Origin: Ruegeria haliotis
Lineage (GTDB): Bacteria > Pseudomonadota > Alphaproteobacteria > Rhodobacterales > Rhodobacteraceae
DNA length: 64,000 nt
Assembly (NCBI RefSeq): GCF_013377785.1
Contig: NZ_JABXWT010000009.1
Span: 62,001 to 126,000, forward strand
Direction of reading: 5' to 3'
Part shown: in pieces, positions 26,382-35,574 of the stretch
How positions within the stretch are numbered: position 1 is the first letter of the stretch
Layout: each line of letters opens with the position of its first letter
Made by a program: the position numbers and the translations under genes
The notes under the pieces: model-generated
The model's database searches: none
The model's input: the letters and a program-made list of their open reading frames with translations, nothing else
Told to the model about the DNA's origin: nothing

Positions 26382-28183
26382 AATGCCTGTCCGATCCCGA
26401 TGTAGAACTGCAGACCATCGCCTGTGTCACCCTGAACCGGAAAGGCCAGATCAAATCTCAGCGGTCCAAATCCGCCCAGATCGTATCTGACCCCCAACCC
26501 CGCCCCAGCATGATCTTCAGCACCGCTGCCGACAAAGGATGACGTGTCGACCATACCGTAGTCGTAAAAGCCAACCAGCGACAGGCTGTCAGTGACCTTG
26601 CCGCGCACTTCGCCGGAAAAGCCCAGAAACGACTTGCCGCCAGCAACGCCTGTTCCGACCGGAATGCCCAGGCTTTCGAAAGGTTGCCCGCGCACCGTTC
26701 CGGCGCCACCTGAGAAGAACAGAAAGTCCGGCGTGACATTGTCTGCGCTTGGGCCAATGACCGACCCCAGCTGAACCCGGCCCGCCAGCACCAGACGTCC
26801 GCCAGTTCCGAGGCTGGTATAGCCACGGCCATCGAAAAACAGGCGAATGCCGCTGTCTGTGCCAGAAAACCCGGCAAACGGCATAATCTGCGAATCCAGA
26901 TAGAAGCCACGCGTTGCGCTGACTTTGCTGTCCCGCTTGTCCCACTCTGATCGGAAGGGCAGGATGAAGTAGCGGAATTTGCGACCGTCTCCATAGGCGT
27001 CATCCGCATCCGACCACTGAAAACCAGCCGAAGCCTCGGCATAAAGCTGATCGGAAAAGGTGCGACGTGCACCATAGGCCAGTGAGGCCACCGAAACGTT
27101 GTAGTTTTCGGTATTGCGCCGTTCCAGAAGGGCGCTCCAGAAGGTGTTGTCATCTGGGCCCAGCCGGTCAGGTTGGTCCAGCCGCAGACCGATCCGTCCA
27201 TCAATATCTTCGGCCCCGCCGATGTTTCGAATGGCAGCCTCGAACCGCAGGCGTTCGGCCCTTTTGAACATGTTGCGATGCGTCCAGGTCGCGGTCACAT
27301 CAATGCCATCACGCGACGCCAATTCGACCCCGAATGTCAGACGGCGCTTGGGCAGATCTTCGAAAGTCGCATCAAAGTCCAAAGTACCATCGGGATTGGG
27401 TGTGTCCCGTTCCTGGATCGAGACCACGTTGAATGTGCCAGTGCGGCGCAGTCGGGTGCCGACCTTCTGAATCTGTGCGGGTGAGTAGACCTCACCACTT
27501 GGAAAACCCGCGATCTTTTCAATGGAGTGATGGCGCACATCCGTATCACCGCTGATGAACATCTTGCCGAACGTCAGCCGCCGGCCCGGATCGAGGTCAA
27601 TATCGGCATCCAACCGCGCCTGCGCGTGGCGCGCGATGACCCTTTGTCCCGCGACGTCGGCTTTTGCGTGGCCTGCATCTTTCCAGGCACTCACGCCAGC
27701 AGACGCAGCCTGTTGAATGGCGCCTGTGGTCGCCAGTTTACCGGTTGCGAACTCCTCTGGCAGCTCGGTCTTGGGGGCGAGCGGTTGCACAACAGCGGTG
27801 CCGAAGGTGAAGGTTGGCCCGGTTTCAACGGTGATGACCGCGCGGTTGATTTGCGCCGGTACACTGAGCGAGCTGAGCTCTGCCGCTTCCTGACCGTCCA
27901 GCTTGATGCTGACGACCGGGCTGAAATACCCTTCGTCATACAGAATTTGTACGATTGTTCGGTAATCCGACAGAGCGGCGGACAGGATTTCTAACGGAGT
28001 GTCCAACCCGCGGGACTCAGCCGTCGTAACTGAGGATGTTTCCTCAATGCGCTCAATCAGTTGCTTTGGCGCGCCCGGTGCGGTGAGGGTTGTTTCCAAT
28101 GCCGCCAGAGTTGTCGGCATCAAAGCCGTGAGCGCATAAAATAGCCAGCGCCCCAGATTGCCTCGCGGCTTGCTCCACTGCAT
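26378..28183 (-). CDS. tamA: Omp85-family outer-membrane protein TamA
   Basis: The 601-residue protein has a signal peptide ending near TTLAALE, N-terminal POTRA domains (to about residue 270) and a C-terminal 16-stranded barrel closing with Phe. The Omp85 lid-loop motif VRG is in AGTVRGQPFES. It inserts or helps insert barrels together with TamB, encoded immediately downstream with a 4-bp overlap. A GTG at 28216 would add 11 residues, but the ATG at 28183 follows GGAG at good spacing and gives a proper signal peptide. Confidence 0.95.
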   Translation of the reverse strand: MQWSKPRGNLGRWLFYALTALMPTTLAALETTLTAPGAPKQLIERIEETSSVTTAESRGLDTPLEILSAALSDYRTIVQILYDEGYFSPVVSIKLDGQEAAELSSLSVPAQINRAVITVETGPTFTFGTAVVQPLAPKTELPEEFATGKLATTGAIQQAASAGVSAWKDAGHAKADVAGQRVIARHAQARLDADIDLDPGRRLTFGKMFISGDTDVRHHSIEKIAGFPSGEVYSPAQIQKVGTRLRRTGTFNVVSIQERDTPNPDGTLDFDATFEDLPKRRLTFGVELASRDGIDVTATWTHRNMFKRAERLRFEAAIRNIGGAEDIDGRIGLRLDQPDRLGPDDNTFWSALLERRNTENYNVSVASLAYGARRTFSDQLYAEASAGFQWSDADDAYGDGRKFRYFILPFRSEWDKRDSKVSATRGFYLDSQIMPFAGFSGTDSGIRLFFDGRGYTSLGTGGRLVLAGRVQLGSVIGPSADNVTPDFLFFSGGAGTVRGQPFESLGIPVGTGVAGGKSFLGFSGEVRGKVTDSLSLVGFYDYGMVDTSSFVGSGAEDHAGAGLGVRYDLGGFGPLRFDLAFPVQGDTGDGLQFYIGIGQAF

Positions 28184-28332
28184 CAGATGGCTCCAACTGC
28201 CCCTAGTCGAAATCACTTGTGCCGCGTTTTGACCTTGTCGCGGCTGATTAACTTCATGTTAGAGCATTTGACACCGTTTGGGGAAAGGGAATTAATGTGA
28301 GTACTGCTAATTTGGCCTGAATTGTGGTCGCA

Positions 28333-29556
28333 TTACAGACCGGCGTTGCGAACCCATCGGATGATGGCATCGCGATCTTCGGGTTCCATATAGGTTACGT
28401 TGGCCGGGGGCATTGCATGGCTGACGCCTGCCTGCAGATAAATCTGTTTTGCATTGCGGGCGATGTCGGCTTCGGTTTCCAGAAGGACACCTTTGGGAGC
28501 CCACAGTATACCCTCCCAAACCGGTTCACGCGCGTGGCACATCGAGCATCGGCCCAGCACGACGTCATGTGCCTCTTCAAACCCTTCTGCTGAGGCAAAT
28601 CGTTCTTCGTAAGATGTCAGCGGCTGGGCTTCGGCCTCTTCCAGCGGCTTGTACATAGGCGCGGTGGACAGCCATATGATGGCGAGAAACAGCAGCGCAG
28701 TGACCAGCCAGGTCCAGGTCGGGTTGCCAGTGCGGGCGTGGCGGGTGTTGAAATAATGCCGGATGGTGACCCCCATCAGGAACACCAGCGACGCGATTAT
28801 CCAATTGTATTCGGTCGCAAATGCCAGCGGATAGTGGTTCGACAACATCAGGAACACGACCGGAAGTGTCAGGTAGTTGTTATGGGTGGACCGCAGCTTG
28901 GCGATCTTGCCGTATTTCGGGTCCGGTGTGCGCCCGTTCTGCAAATCATCCACCACGATGCGCTGGTTTGGCATGATGATGAAAAACACGTTTGCTGTCA
29001 TGATCGTGGCGGTGAACGCCCCCAGATGCAACATCATCGCGCGGCCGGTGAAGATCTGGTTGTAGCCCCAGCCCATCGCCACAAGCAGGACAAACAGGAG
29101 CACCATCAACAATGTTGGACGCTCGCCCAGACCGGATTTGCACAGGAAGTCATAAACCAGCCAGCCGACGGTTAGCGACGCCGCCGAAATCAGGATGCCC
29201 TGCCACAGCGCTAGATCGGCTTTCTGCGCGTCGATCAGATACAGCTCCCCACCGACCCAATAGACGATCATCAGCAATGCTGCACCGCTGAGCCAGGTCG
29301 CATAGCTTTCCCATTTGAACCAGGTCAGGTGGTCCGGCATCTGTTCCGGTGCTACGAGGTATTTTTGGATGTGATAGAACCCACCACCATGCACCTGCCA
29401 TTCCTCGCCATCCGCCGGACCGGGGATGTTGCGATTCAGACCAAGGTCTAGTGCGATGAAATAAAAGGATGATCCGATCCAGGCGATTGCGGTGATCACG
29501 TGCAGCCAGCGCACAGCAAAGGCCATCCAGTCCCAGAACACGGCGAAGTCGTACAT
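28333..29556 (-). CDS. puuD: Urate hydroxylase PuuD (membrane, cytochrome c-fused)
   Basis: PuuD converts urate to 5-hydroxyisourate and passes electrons to the respiratory chain. The 407-residue protein has about eight membrane helices starting with WLHVITAIAWIGSSFYFIAL, and a C-terminal cytochrome c domain with the heme motif CSMCH and an axial Met in HAMPPANVT. The frame is open to 29628, but the ATG at 29556 gives MYDFAVFWDW and follows GGAG. It is divergent from a LysR gene and heads the urate degradation region. Confidence 0.95.
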   Translation of the reverse strand: MYDFAVFWDWMAFAVRWLHVITAIAWIGSSFYFIALDLGLNRNIPGPADGEEWQVHGGGFYHIQKYLVAPEQMPDHLTWFKWESYATWLSGAALLMIVYWVGGELYLIDAQKADLALWQGILISAASLTVGWLVYDFLCKSGLGERPTLLMVLLFVLLVAMGWGYNQIFTGRAMMLHLGAFTATIMTANVFFIIMPNQRIVVDDLQNGRTPDPKYGKIAKLRSTHNNYLTLPVVFLMLSNHYPLAFATEYNWIIASLVFLMGVTIRHYFNTRHARTGNPTWTWLVTALLFLAIIWLSTAPMYKPLEEAEAQPLTSYEERFASAEGFEEAHDVVLGRCSMCHAREPVWEGILWAPKGVLLETEADIARNAKQIYLQAGVSHAMPPANVTYMEPEDRDAIIRWVRNAGL

Positions 29557-29572
29557 GCAGAGGTCTCCGATT

Positions 29573-29595
29573 GCTTGCTGCCACACTAGGCAAGC
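29573..29595. promoter_or_regulatory. Dyad in the puuD-LysR divergent promoter
   Basis: GCTTGC (29573-29578) and GCAAGC (29590-29595) are separated by 11 bp, the spacing of a LysR-type box. It is the only sizeable dyad in the 95-bp divergent region and lies 17-40 bp before puuD. Confidence 0.5.
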
Positions 29596-29651
29596 GGGCT
29601 TTTCTTCGGTATTCCCGTATATTGTCAAACTGTATCAAAAAAAACGATAAG

Positions 29652-30566
29652 ATGTCCTATCTCGATAACATTCGCACCTTCGTCAGGGTTTATGATCTGG
29701 GCAGCATGTCTGCGGCCGGGCGTGACCTGCGCATTTCACCTGCTGTCACCTCGGCGCGGATATCGCAGCTTGAGGATCATCTGGGTGTCCGTCTGTTCCA
29801 GCGAACGACTCGGAACCTCAGCCCGACAGAACAGGGCAGGGCGTTTTATCCCGGGGCTGTTACAGTTCTGGACGCAGTGGATGAAGCAGAGGCGCAGGTG
29901 ACGCATCTGACCGAGGCGCCCCGAGGATCGTTATTTGTGGCTGCCCCACTAGGCGTAGGGCGCCGGCTTCTTGCACCGCATGTTCCTGATTTTCTGGCGG
30001 AATACCCCGAGATCGATGTGCGACTGCGGCTAACGGACCGGTCAGTGGATTTGACCACCGAAGGGCTGGACCTGGCCTTTTTCATTGGTCAGCCCGAAGA
30101 CAGCACCTTGCGCATCCGAAAAATCGCGGATTGCCAGCGCGTGCTATGCGCGGCGCCAAACTATGTGAAGCGGCAGGGTATGCCGCAAACGGGCAGTGAC
30201 CTGATTTCGGAAAAACACGAATGCCTCAAACTGCGCTTCCCCGGAGCTACCGAGTTTCAGTGGCTACTTGAAACATCAGAAGGTCCAAAGCGATTTGCTG
30301 TCACCGGGCGCTTTGAATGTGATGACGGGGATGTGCTGACGGATTGGGCGCTGTCGGGGCAGGGTATTGTGATGAAACCCGTTTTCGAAGTGGCCGAGCA
30401 TCTGAAAGCGGGTCGGCTTGTCACTGTGGCCGCGGATACACCGCCGACGTCGGTGCAAATGGCGTGCCTTTACACGCATCGCCGCCATCAGGACCCCAAA
30501 GCGCGCCTGTTCATGGATTTCATGATCGAGCGGGTCGGCAAGGTTGTGCGTCAATCCGAGGCGTAA
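29652..30566 (+). CDS. LysR-family regulator, probable regulator of urate catabolism
   Basis: This 304-residue protein has an N-terminal helix-turn-helix (MSYLDNIRTFVRVYDLGSMS onward, with ISQLEDHLGVRLFQRTTR) and a LysR effector domain of the CrgA-like subgroup. The frame opens at 29571, but the ATG at 29652 gives the classic N terminus and leaves a 95-bp divergent promoter with puuD. It converges with uraH (4 bp apart). Regulation of puuD and neighbours is inferred from position; the ligand might be urate or a derivative. Confidence 0.88.
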   Translation: MSYLDNIRTFVRVYDLGSMSAAGRDLRISPAVTSARISQLEDHLGVRLFQRTTRNLSPTEQGRAFYPGAVTVLDAVDEAEAQVTHLTEAPRGSLFVAAPLGVGRRLLAPHVPDFLAEYPEIDVRLRLTDRSVDLTTEGLDLAFFIGQPEDSTLRIRKIADCQRVLCAAPNYVKRQGMPQTGSDLISEKHECLKLRFPGATEFQWLLETSEGPKRFAVTGRFECDDGDVLTDWALSGQGIVMKPVFEVAEHLKAGRLVTVAADTPPTSVQMACLYTHRRHQDPKARLFMDFMIERVGKVVRQSEA

Positions 30567-30570
30567 AACC

Positions 30571-30933
30571 TCAGCTGCCGCGATAGGTCGAATAGCCGTA
30601 CGGGGACAGTAGCAGCGGCACGTGATAATGCGCGTTTGCATCGGACAGGCCGAAACGAATAGGAACTTGATCCAGAAACAGCGGATCGTCACCCGCCTGC
30701 GCTGTTTCCCGCAAATAGTCCCCGGCGAAGAAAACCAGCTCGTAAGTTCCGGTCTTGAAATCTTCTTGGGGCAAGATCGGGCTGTCGGTGCGGCCGTCTG
30801 AATTGGTCTCCATCTCGACTAGTTTGCGATGGGAATTGCCGGATACTTCGTAAAGCGCGATTTTCAGCCCCTGAGCCGGGCAGCCTCGGGCCGTGTCCAG
30901 AACATGGGTCGTCAGATAGCCTGCCACGGTCAT
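30571..30933 (-). CDS. uraH: 5-Hydroxyisourate hydrolase
   Basis: The transthyretin-like enzyme hydrolyses 5-hydroxyisourate to OHCU, the step after PuuD. The 120-residue protein has the N-terminal [13 protein letters not shown] motif with the catalytic His, and ends in the hallmark C-terminal YRGS tetrapeptide. The open frame extends to 31080, but the ATG at 30933 gives [11 protein letters not shown] and follows AAAGGAG. It faces the puuE-uraD gene across a 162-bp divergent region. Confidence 0.96.
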   Translation of the reverse strand: MTVAGYLTTHVLDTARGCPAQGLKIALYEVSGNSHRKLVEMETNSDGRTDSPILPQEDFKTGTYELVFFAGDYLRETAQAGDDPLFLDQVPIRFGLSDANAHYHVPLLLSPYGYSTYRGS

Positions 30934-30953
30934 CTCCTTTGATTTGCCTTTTG

Positions 30954-30976
30954 GTTTGCCACAGTGTGGAACAAAC
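30954..30976. promoter_or_regulatory. Palindromic operator candidate between uraH and puuE-uraD
   Basis: The perfect palindrome CCACA-G-TGTGG (30959-30969) is flanked by GTTTG (30954-30958) and CAAAC (30972-30976). A further AAACACTGTT lies at 31008-31017. Position in a divergent catabolic promoter suggests a repressor site. Confidence 0.55.
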
Positions 30977-31095
30977 TTCAAAACAGTTGAAATGCGGAAA
31001 GAAGTGGAAACACTGTTCGGATTGATTTGATAATCGAGATCGGTTTTCTGCGTTAAGGCAGTATGTAACAGAAGAACCATAGGACGGAAGACACC

Positions 31096-32514
31096 ATGCA
31101 GCCCCCTCGTTATCCCCGCGACATGATCGGATACGGCGCCAACCCACCGGATGCGAAATGGCCAAACGATGCAAAGGTCGCGGTGCAGATCGTATTGAAC
31201 TATGAAGAGGGCGGCGAGAACTGCGTCTTACATGGCGACGCCGCATCCGAGGCATTCCTGTCCGAGATCGTGGGCGCCGCACAATGGCCGGGCCAACGCC
31301 ACTGGAACATGGAATCGATCTATGAATACGGCGCACGCGCCGGGTTTTGGCGCTTGCATCGTTTGATGCGTGATCTGCCGATCACGGTCTATGGTGTGGC
31401 GACATCTCTGGCTCGGTCCCCAGATCAGGTGGCTGCGATGAAGTCCGCTGGATGGGAGATCGCCAGCCATGGGCTGAAATGGGTTGAACACAAGGACATG
31501 CCCGAGGACGAAGAGCGTGCGCAGATTGCCGAAGCGATCCGGTTGCATACCGAGGTGGTCGGGGAACGGCCCCGAGGGTGGTACACCGGGCGCTGTTCTG
31601 AGAATACAGTTCGGTTGGTGGCCGAAGAAGGCGGGTTTGACTATGTCTCTGATACCTATGACGACGATTTGCCTTACTGGATGCAGGCCGACGGGCGGGA
31701 TCAACTGATCATTCCTTACACGTTGGATTGCAACGATATGCGTTTTGCAACGCCGCAAGGCTTCAATTCGGGGGATCAGTTCTTTGCCTATCTCAAAGAT
31801 AGTTTTGATGCGTTGTATGAGGAAGGCGAGGCTGGGGCACCCAAGATGCTTTCGATCGGGTTGCACTGTCGTCTGATCGGTCGCCCGGGCCGGGTGATGG
31901 CCCTGCGGCGCTTTCTGGATTATGCACGCGGGTTCTCGGATGTGTGGTTCGCGACCCGGTTGCAGATTGCCGAACATTGGGCGCAGATTCATCCACCGCA
32001 GGCACACCCAAAACCATCGCAGATGGGACGAGAGGAATTTGTTTCGGTCTATGGCGGCATCTTCGAGCACTCCGCCTGGATTGCTGAGCGGGCGTTTGAT
32101 CTGGAGCTTGGGCCAGCGCATGACACTGCCGGCGGGTTGCACAATGCCCTGACGCGCATGTTCCGTTCAGCATCGGATGCCGAACGACTGGGAGTCCTGA
32201 CGGCGCATCCGGATCTTGCGGGGAAGCTGGCGAAGGCCAAGCGGTTGACCAGTGAGAGCACGTCCGAGCAAGCCTCGGCCGGGCTGGATGCCCTGACAGA
32301 TGACGAGCGCGAAACATTTACCGAGTTGAACCAACGGTACATCGAAAATTTCGGATTTCCGTTCATCATTGCGGTGCGAGACCATGACAAGGCCTCGATC
32401 CTGCAGGCGTTCCAACGCCGGATCGAGCAAGATCGCGACACCGAATTTGCCGAGGCCTGTCGTCAGGTCGAGCGCATTGCCGAGTTCCGGTTGCGGGATA
32501 TCCTGCCGTCATGA
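31096..32514 (+). CDS. puuE: Allantoinase (PuuE) fused to OHCU decarboxylase (UraD)
   Basis: The 472-residue protein joins two enzymes. Residues 1 to about 300 form a polysaccharide-deacetylase-like PuuE allantoinase ([34 protein letters not shown]). Residues from about 310 form UraD, which decarboxylates OHCU to S-allantoin, with [24 protein letters not shown] and [10 protein letters not shown]. The fusion thus performs two consecutive steps, OHCU to allantoin to allantoate. GGACGGAAGAC precedes the ATG. The stop overlaps the start of allA by 4 bp. This fusion is known in alphaproteobacteria. Confidence 0.95.
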   Translation: MQPPRYPRDMIGYGANPPDAKWPNDAKVAVQIVLNYEEGGENCVLHGDAASEAFLSEIVGAAQWPGQRHWNMESIYEYGARAGFWRLHRLMRDLPITVYGVATSLARSPDQVAAMKSAGWEIASHGLKWVEHKDMPEDEERAQIAEAIRLHTEVVGERPRGWYTGRCSENTVRLVAEEGGFDYVSDTYDDDLPYWMQADGRDQLIIPYTLDCNDMRFATPQGFNSGDQFFAYLKDSFDALYEEGEAGAPKMLSIGLHCRLIGRPGRVMALRRFLDYARGFSDVWFATRLQIAEHWAQIHPPQAHPKPSQMGREEFVSVYGGIFEHSAWIAERAFDLELGPAHDTAGGLHNALTRMFRSASDAERLGVLTAHPDLAGKLAKAKRLTSESTSEQASAGLDALTDDERETFTELNQRYIENFGFPFIIAVRDHDKASILQAFQRRIEQDRDTEFAEACRQVERIAEFRLRDILPS

Positions 32515-32999
32515 ACCGCCAGATTGTAATTGAGCCGATATCGTCACATACCTTTGCGCCCTTCGGTGATCTGATCGAGGTGTCGGATACTCCGGACAAG
32601 ATCATCAATCAGGGACAGTGCGGGCGGTATCACGACCTTGCAGCTCTGGATTTCGCGGATGGGCGGGCGGGTATCAGCTTGTTTGATGCCAACCCGCGAG
32701 ACTTGCCGTGTCGCCTCGAGATGGTCGAGCGTCACCCAGAGGGCAGTCAGGCCTTCATCCCGATGACGCACCAGCCTTTTCTGGTCATAGTTGCGCCGGA
32801 TCAGGGGGGCGTTCCGGGGCAACCGCAGGCGTTCGTCACTGAACCGGGACAGGTGGTGAATTATCACCGCAACACATGGCACGGCGTTCTGACACCGTTG
32901 CACGGGCCGGGATTGTTTGCCGTAATTGATCGCATCGGTGACGGCACAAACCTCGAAGAATACTGGTTCGAAGAACCATATGAGGTCATCAAGGCCTGA
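32511..32999 (+). CDS. allA: Ureidoglycolate lyase
   Basis: AllA splits (S)-ureidoglycolate into glyoxylate and urea. The 162-residue cupin-fold protein shows the family segments FAPFGDLIEV, VERHPEGSQAFIPM and YHRNTWHGVLTPL. Length matches E. coli AllA (160). It overlaps the upstream stop as ATGA, so translation is coupled to the allantoinase fusion. Confidence 0.95.
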   Translation: MNRQIVIEPISSHTFAPFGDLIEVSDTPDKIINQGQCGRYHDLAALDFADGRAGISLFDANPRDLPCRLEMVERHPEGSQAFIPMTHQPFLVIVAPDQGGVPGQPQAFVTEPGQVVNYHRNTWHGVLTPLHGPGLFAVIDRIGDGTNLEEYWFEEPYEVIKA

Positions 33000-33099
33000 A
33001 TCAGGACGCTCCCGCCCGGTCAGTGAGCATCAGAGATGCACCTTGACCCGTTGGGCCAGGCAGCGTGCGGGCAAGCCCGCCCGCTGTGTCAGCGACGGA

Positions 33100-34086
33100 T
33101 CAGTCGGTTGCCATCAACCGCGCAACGTCGAGCATACGGGCGGAAAAGCCCCATTCGTTGTCATACCAACCAAACACCCGAACCTGATTTTCACCGACCA
33201 TCCGGGTCTCTGGCCATGCAATAACCAAAGATTCAGGGCGTGCGCGCAGATCGGATGACACAAGCGGTAGATCGGTCCGCCCCAGTACCGATGAGGCATC
33301 GATTGCGCGGCGAAACTTGTCGTCAAAGGCGTCGGTGCTCATGCTCTGCTCAAGCGTGACAACAAGGTCTATGGCGGACACACTGGCTGTTGGTACACGC
33401 ACGGCTGCGCCGGATATACGCCCGGCCAGATGCGGCAGAACCACGTCAATCAGATGGGTTGCGCTGGATGTGGTGGGCACCATCGACAGCGCACCGGCAC
33501 GGGACCGGGCCAGATCGCCGCGTGGGGCGTCAACCATCGGTTGGCTGTTGGTGTAGCAATGAATGGTGGTCATGTGCCCCAGGGCGACACCGCCGATATC
33601 ATCCAGCACCTTGATCAGCGGCGCCAGACCGTTGGTGGTGCAGGACGCGTTCGAGACGATGCGAGCGCTGCCCAACTGGTCATCGTTGGCGCCCAGAACG
33701 ACCGTAACCTCGGCTGCCGGAGATGGTCCCGAAATCAGCACTTTACCGGCGCCGGCTGACAACCCACGACGGGCCACATCCGTGCTTCGTGCAATCCCGG
33801 TACAATCCAGTAACACGTCCACGCCTGACAGATCGACCCGTGTCAGGTCGGCGCTATGGGTCATGGGGACCGTGCGTCCGTCCACGGTCAGCCCCGCGTC
33901 GCCTTGGGCAACGGTTCCGGGATAGGGGCCAAAGGTGCTGTCGTATTTGAACAGGTAGGCACAGGTCTCCAGCGGTGCGATATCGTTGATCAGCACCAGC
34001 TCGATATTCGACTCCTGTGGCAAAGCCAGAACTTGCCGCAGGATCGTGCGGCCGATGCGGCCGAATCCATTAATCGCGAGTTTCAT
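33100..34086 (-). CDS. gap: Type I glyceraldehyde-3-phosphate dehydrogenase
   Basis: This 328-residue enzyme oxidises G3P to 1,3-bisphosphoglycerate with NAD+. The N terminus is the Rossmann INGFGRIGR. Asn34-Asp35 (LINDIA) favours NAD. The catalytic Cys149 (SNASCTTN) and His176 (TIHCYTN) keep their textbook numbers, and YDNEWGFS is near the end. An in-frame TTG at 34092 would add two residues; ATG at 34086 is chosen. No pgk or other glycolysis gene is adjacent: it sits alone inside the urate region, so it could be a second, specialised copy. Substrate specificity should not be assumed beyond the family. Confidence 0.93.
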   Translation of the reverse strand: MKLAINGFGRIGRTILRQVLALPQESNIELVLINDIAPLETCAYLFKYDSTFGPYPGTVAQGDAGLTVDGRTVPMTHSADLTRVDLSGVDVLLDCTGIARSTDVARRGLSAGAGKVLISGPSPAAEVTVVLGANDDQLGSARIVSNASCTTNGLAPLIKVLDDIGGVALGHMTTIHCYTNSQPMVDAPRGDLARSRAGALSMVPTTSSATHLIDVVLPHLAGRISGAAVRVPTASVSAIDLVVTLEQSMSTDAFDDKFRRAIDASSVLGRTDLPLVSSDLRARPESLVIAWPETRMVGENQVRVFGWYDNEWGFSARMLDVARLMATD

Positions 34087-34140
34087 GCGCAAGCTATGGC
34101 AGGCCGCCTGAGCGACCTCAATGCCCGATCTGACGCTGCA

Positions 34141-34464
34141 TCAATTGCAACTGACCTGCGAGAAGAACTGACCCGAGATGTTCTGATACATGCTGGGCAC
34201 AATTACCTTGCAGCCCGTGGCCTGCTGGATTGCAGCGATGGCCTGAATGGTGCGCAGGCGGGGCGGCGGGCCGAACGGGTTCAGGTTGTTGTTGTCGCGG
34301 GTTGCGCGATAGACGGCAGGTGTTTCTGCGATCTGAGTCACCGCCCATGTGCGGCTCATGACAAAGACGGATTTGGTTTCTTCTTTGGCCGCGACAGGCG
34401 TTGCGTCAAATGCCGAAAGGCCAAGCAAAATCGCCAGGGCCACCGTTGTTCCGCGCAGTAACAT
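34141..34464 (-). CDS. Small secreted protein of unknown function
   Basis: The 107-residue protein has a clear signal peptide (hydrophobic core TVALAILLGLSAF, cleavage probably after VAA). The mature part is about 80 residues with NNLNPFGPPPRL, GCKVIVPSMYQN and a C-terminal SCN. The two Cys in the mature part could form a disulfide. No family is recognised. The GTG at 34491 would add nine residues before the signal peptide, so the ATG at 34464, preceded by GGAG, is chosen. It lies 54 bp upstream of gap in the same direction. Confidence 0.7.
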   Translation of the reverse strand: MLLRGTTVALAILLGLSAFDATPVAAKEETKSVFVMSRTWAVTQIAETPAVYRATRDNNNLNPFGPPPRLRTIQAIAAIQQATGCKVIVPSMYQNISGQFFSQVSCN

Positions 34465-34475
34465 CAAACAATCTC

Positions 34476-34493
34476 CAGTGTAAAAAAACACTG
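34476..34493 (-). promoter_or_regulatory. CAGTGT-A6-ACACTG inverted repeat at the start of the small secreted gene
   Basis: On the plus strand CAGTGT (34476-34481) and ACACTG (34488-34493) surround six A. It lies directly before the ribosome-binding GGAG of the gene starting at 34464. The 10-mer AAACACTGTT (34486-34495) also occurs at 31008-31017 in the puuE leader. Confidence 0.45.
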
Positions 34494-34565
34494 TTATTTC
34501 ACCAGATTCACGTGCTTATGTGAACCCCCAGTGGGCAAAAACCTGTGTAGAGTGGCTTTCAATTC

Positions 34566-35399
34566 TCAGCGATGAGAAAGCGACAATGGCATGTGCCGGT
34601 TCACATCTTTGTACAGCAGATACCGGAACCGACCGGGCCCGCCAGCGTAACAAGCCTGCGGGCAGAAGGCACGCAGCCACATGTAATCGCCTGCTTCAAC
34701 CTCGACCCAATCTTGATTGAGCCGATAAACCGCTTTGCCTTCTAGCACATAAAGCCCGTGTTCCATGACATGTGTTTCGGCAAAGGGAATCACACCGCCG
34801 GGTTCAAAGGTAACGATGTTTACGTGCATGTCGTGGCGCAGATCCTGAGGATCGGCAAAGCGCGTGGTAGCCCACCGTCCTTCGGTGCCGGGCATCGGGG
34901 TCGGCGCAACGTTGCGTTCATTTGTTATGATCGGATCAGGTGCGGGCAAATCCTGTACCGCCTCATAGGCTTTGCGTACCCAGTGAAACCGGACGACATC
35001 GTCGGTGCGGTTGTGCAGTGTCCAGTCAGAGCCGGGTGGGATATAGGCGTATCCTCCGGTTTCAAGAACATGAACCGAGCCATCGAGGGTCAAAGTAACC
35101 GCGCCTTCGACCACGAACAGAACGGCCTGCGCGCGGGCATCGGTTTCAGGTCGATCGCTGCCGCCGCCGGGCTGAACCTCCATGATGTACTGCGAGAAGG
35201 TCTCGGCAAAACCGCTGAGGGGCCGTGACAAAACCCAAAGCCGCGTGCCTTCCCAAAACGGCAGATAGCTGGTGACAATGTCGCGCATCGTACCTTTGGG
35301 AATTACCGCATATGCGTCAGTGAACATGGCACGGTCGGTCAATAGCTGGTCCTGACCGGGGTGCCCGCCGCTGGGGGCGTAGTATGTCGGATGTGTCAT
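34566..35399 (-). CDS. allE: (S)-Ureidoglycine aminohydrolase
   Basis: The bicupin enzyme releases ammonia from (S)-ureidoglycine to give ureidoglycolate, the substrate of AllA. The 277-residue protein has two cupin domains; the C-terminal one holds the metal-binding set in HVMEHGLYVLEG. Other family stretches are PSGGHPGQ near the start and FCPQACYAGGPG near the end. The upstream TTG at 35411 adds four residues; ATG at 35399 is preferred. It completes the late part of the purine pathway with allA, although on the opposite strand. Confidence 0.9.
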   Translation of the reverse strand: MTHPTYYAPSGGHPGQDQLLTDRAMFTDAYAVIPKGTMRDIVTSYLPFWEGTRLWVLSRPLSGFAETFSQYIMEVQPGGGSDRPETDARAQAVLFVVEGAVTLTLDGSVHVLETGGYAYIPPGSDWTLHNRTDDVVRFHWVRKAYEAVQDLPAPDPIITNERNVAPTPMPGTEGRWATTRFADPQDLRHDMHVNIVTFEPGGVIPFAETHVMEHGLYVLEGKAVYRLNQDWVEVEAGDYMWLRAFCPQACYAGGPGRFRYLLYKDVNRHMPLSLSHR

Positions 35400-35574
35400 C
35401 GCGTGCCTCAAGATCAGTTTGCGGGCACTATGCTGGGAAAGGCAGAACGCTCCTAGGTCTGGCCTTACGATAGGTTTGTTCGGAAAAATTTGAAGGTGCG
35501 CTTGCAGGGCTTGGCCACACCCGCACGGCGGTATATCCTTGAGGTCAAATTGAATTCATTTAAGCGAGACGCAC

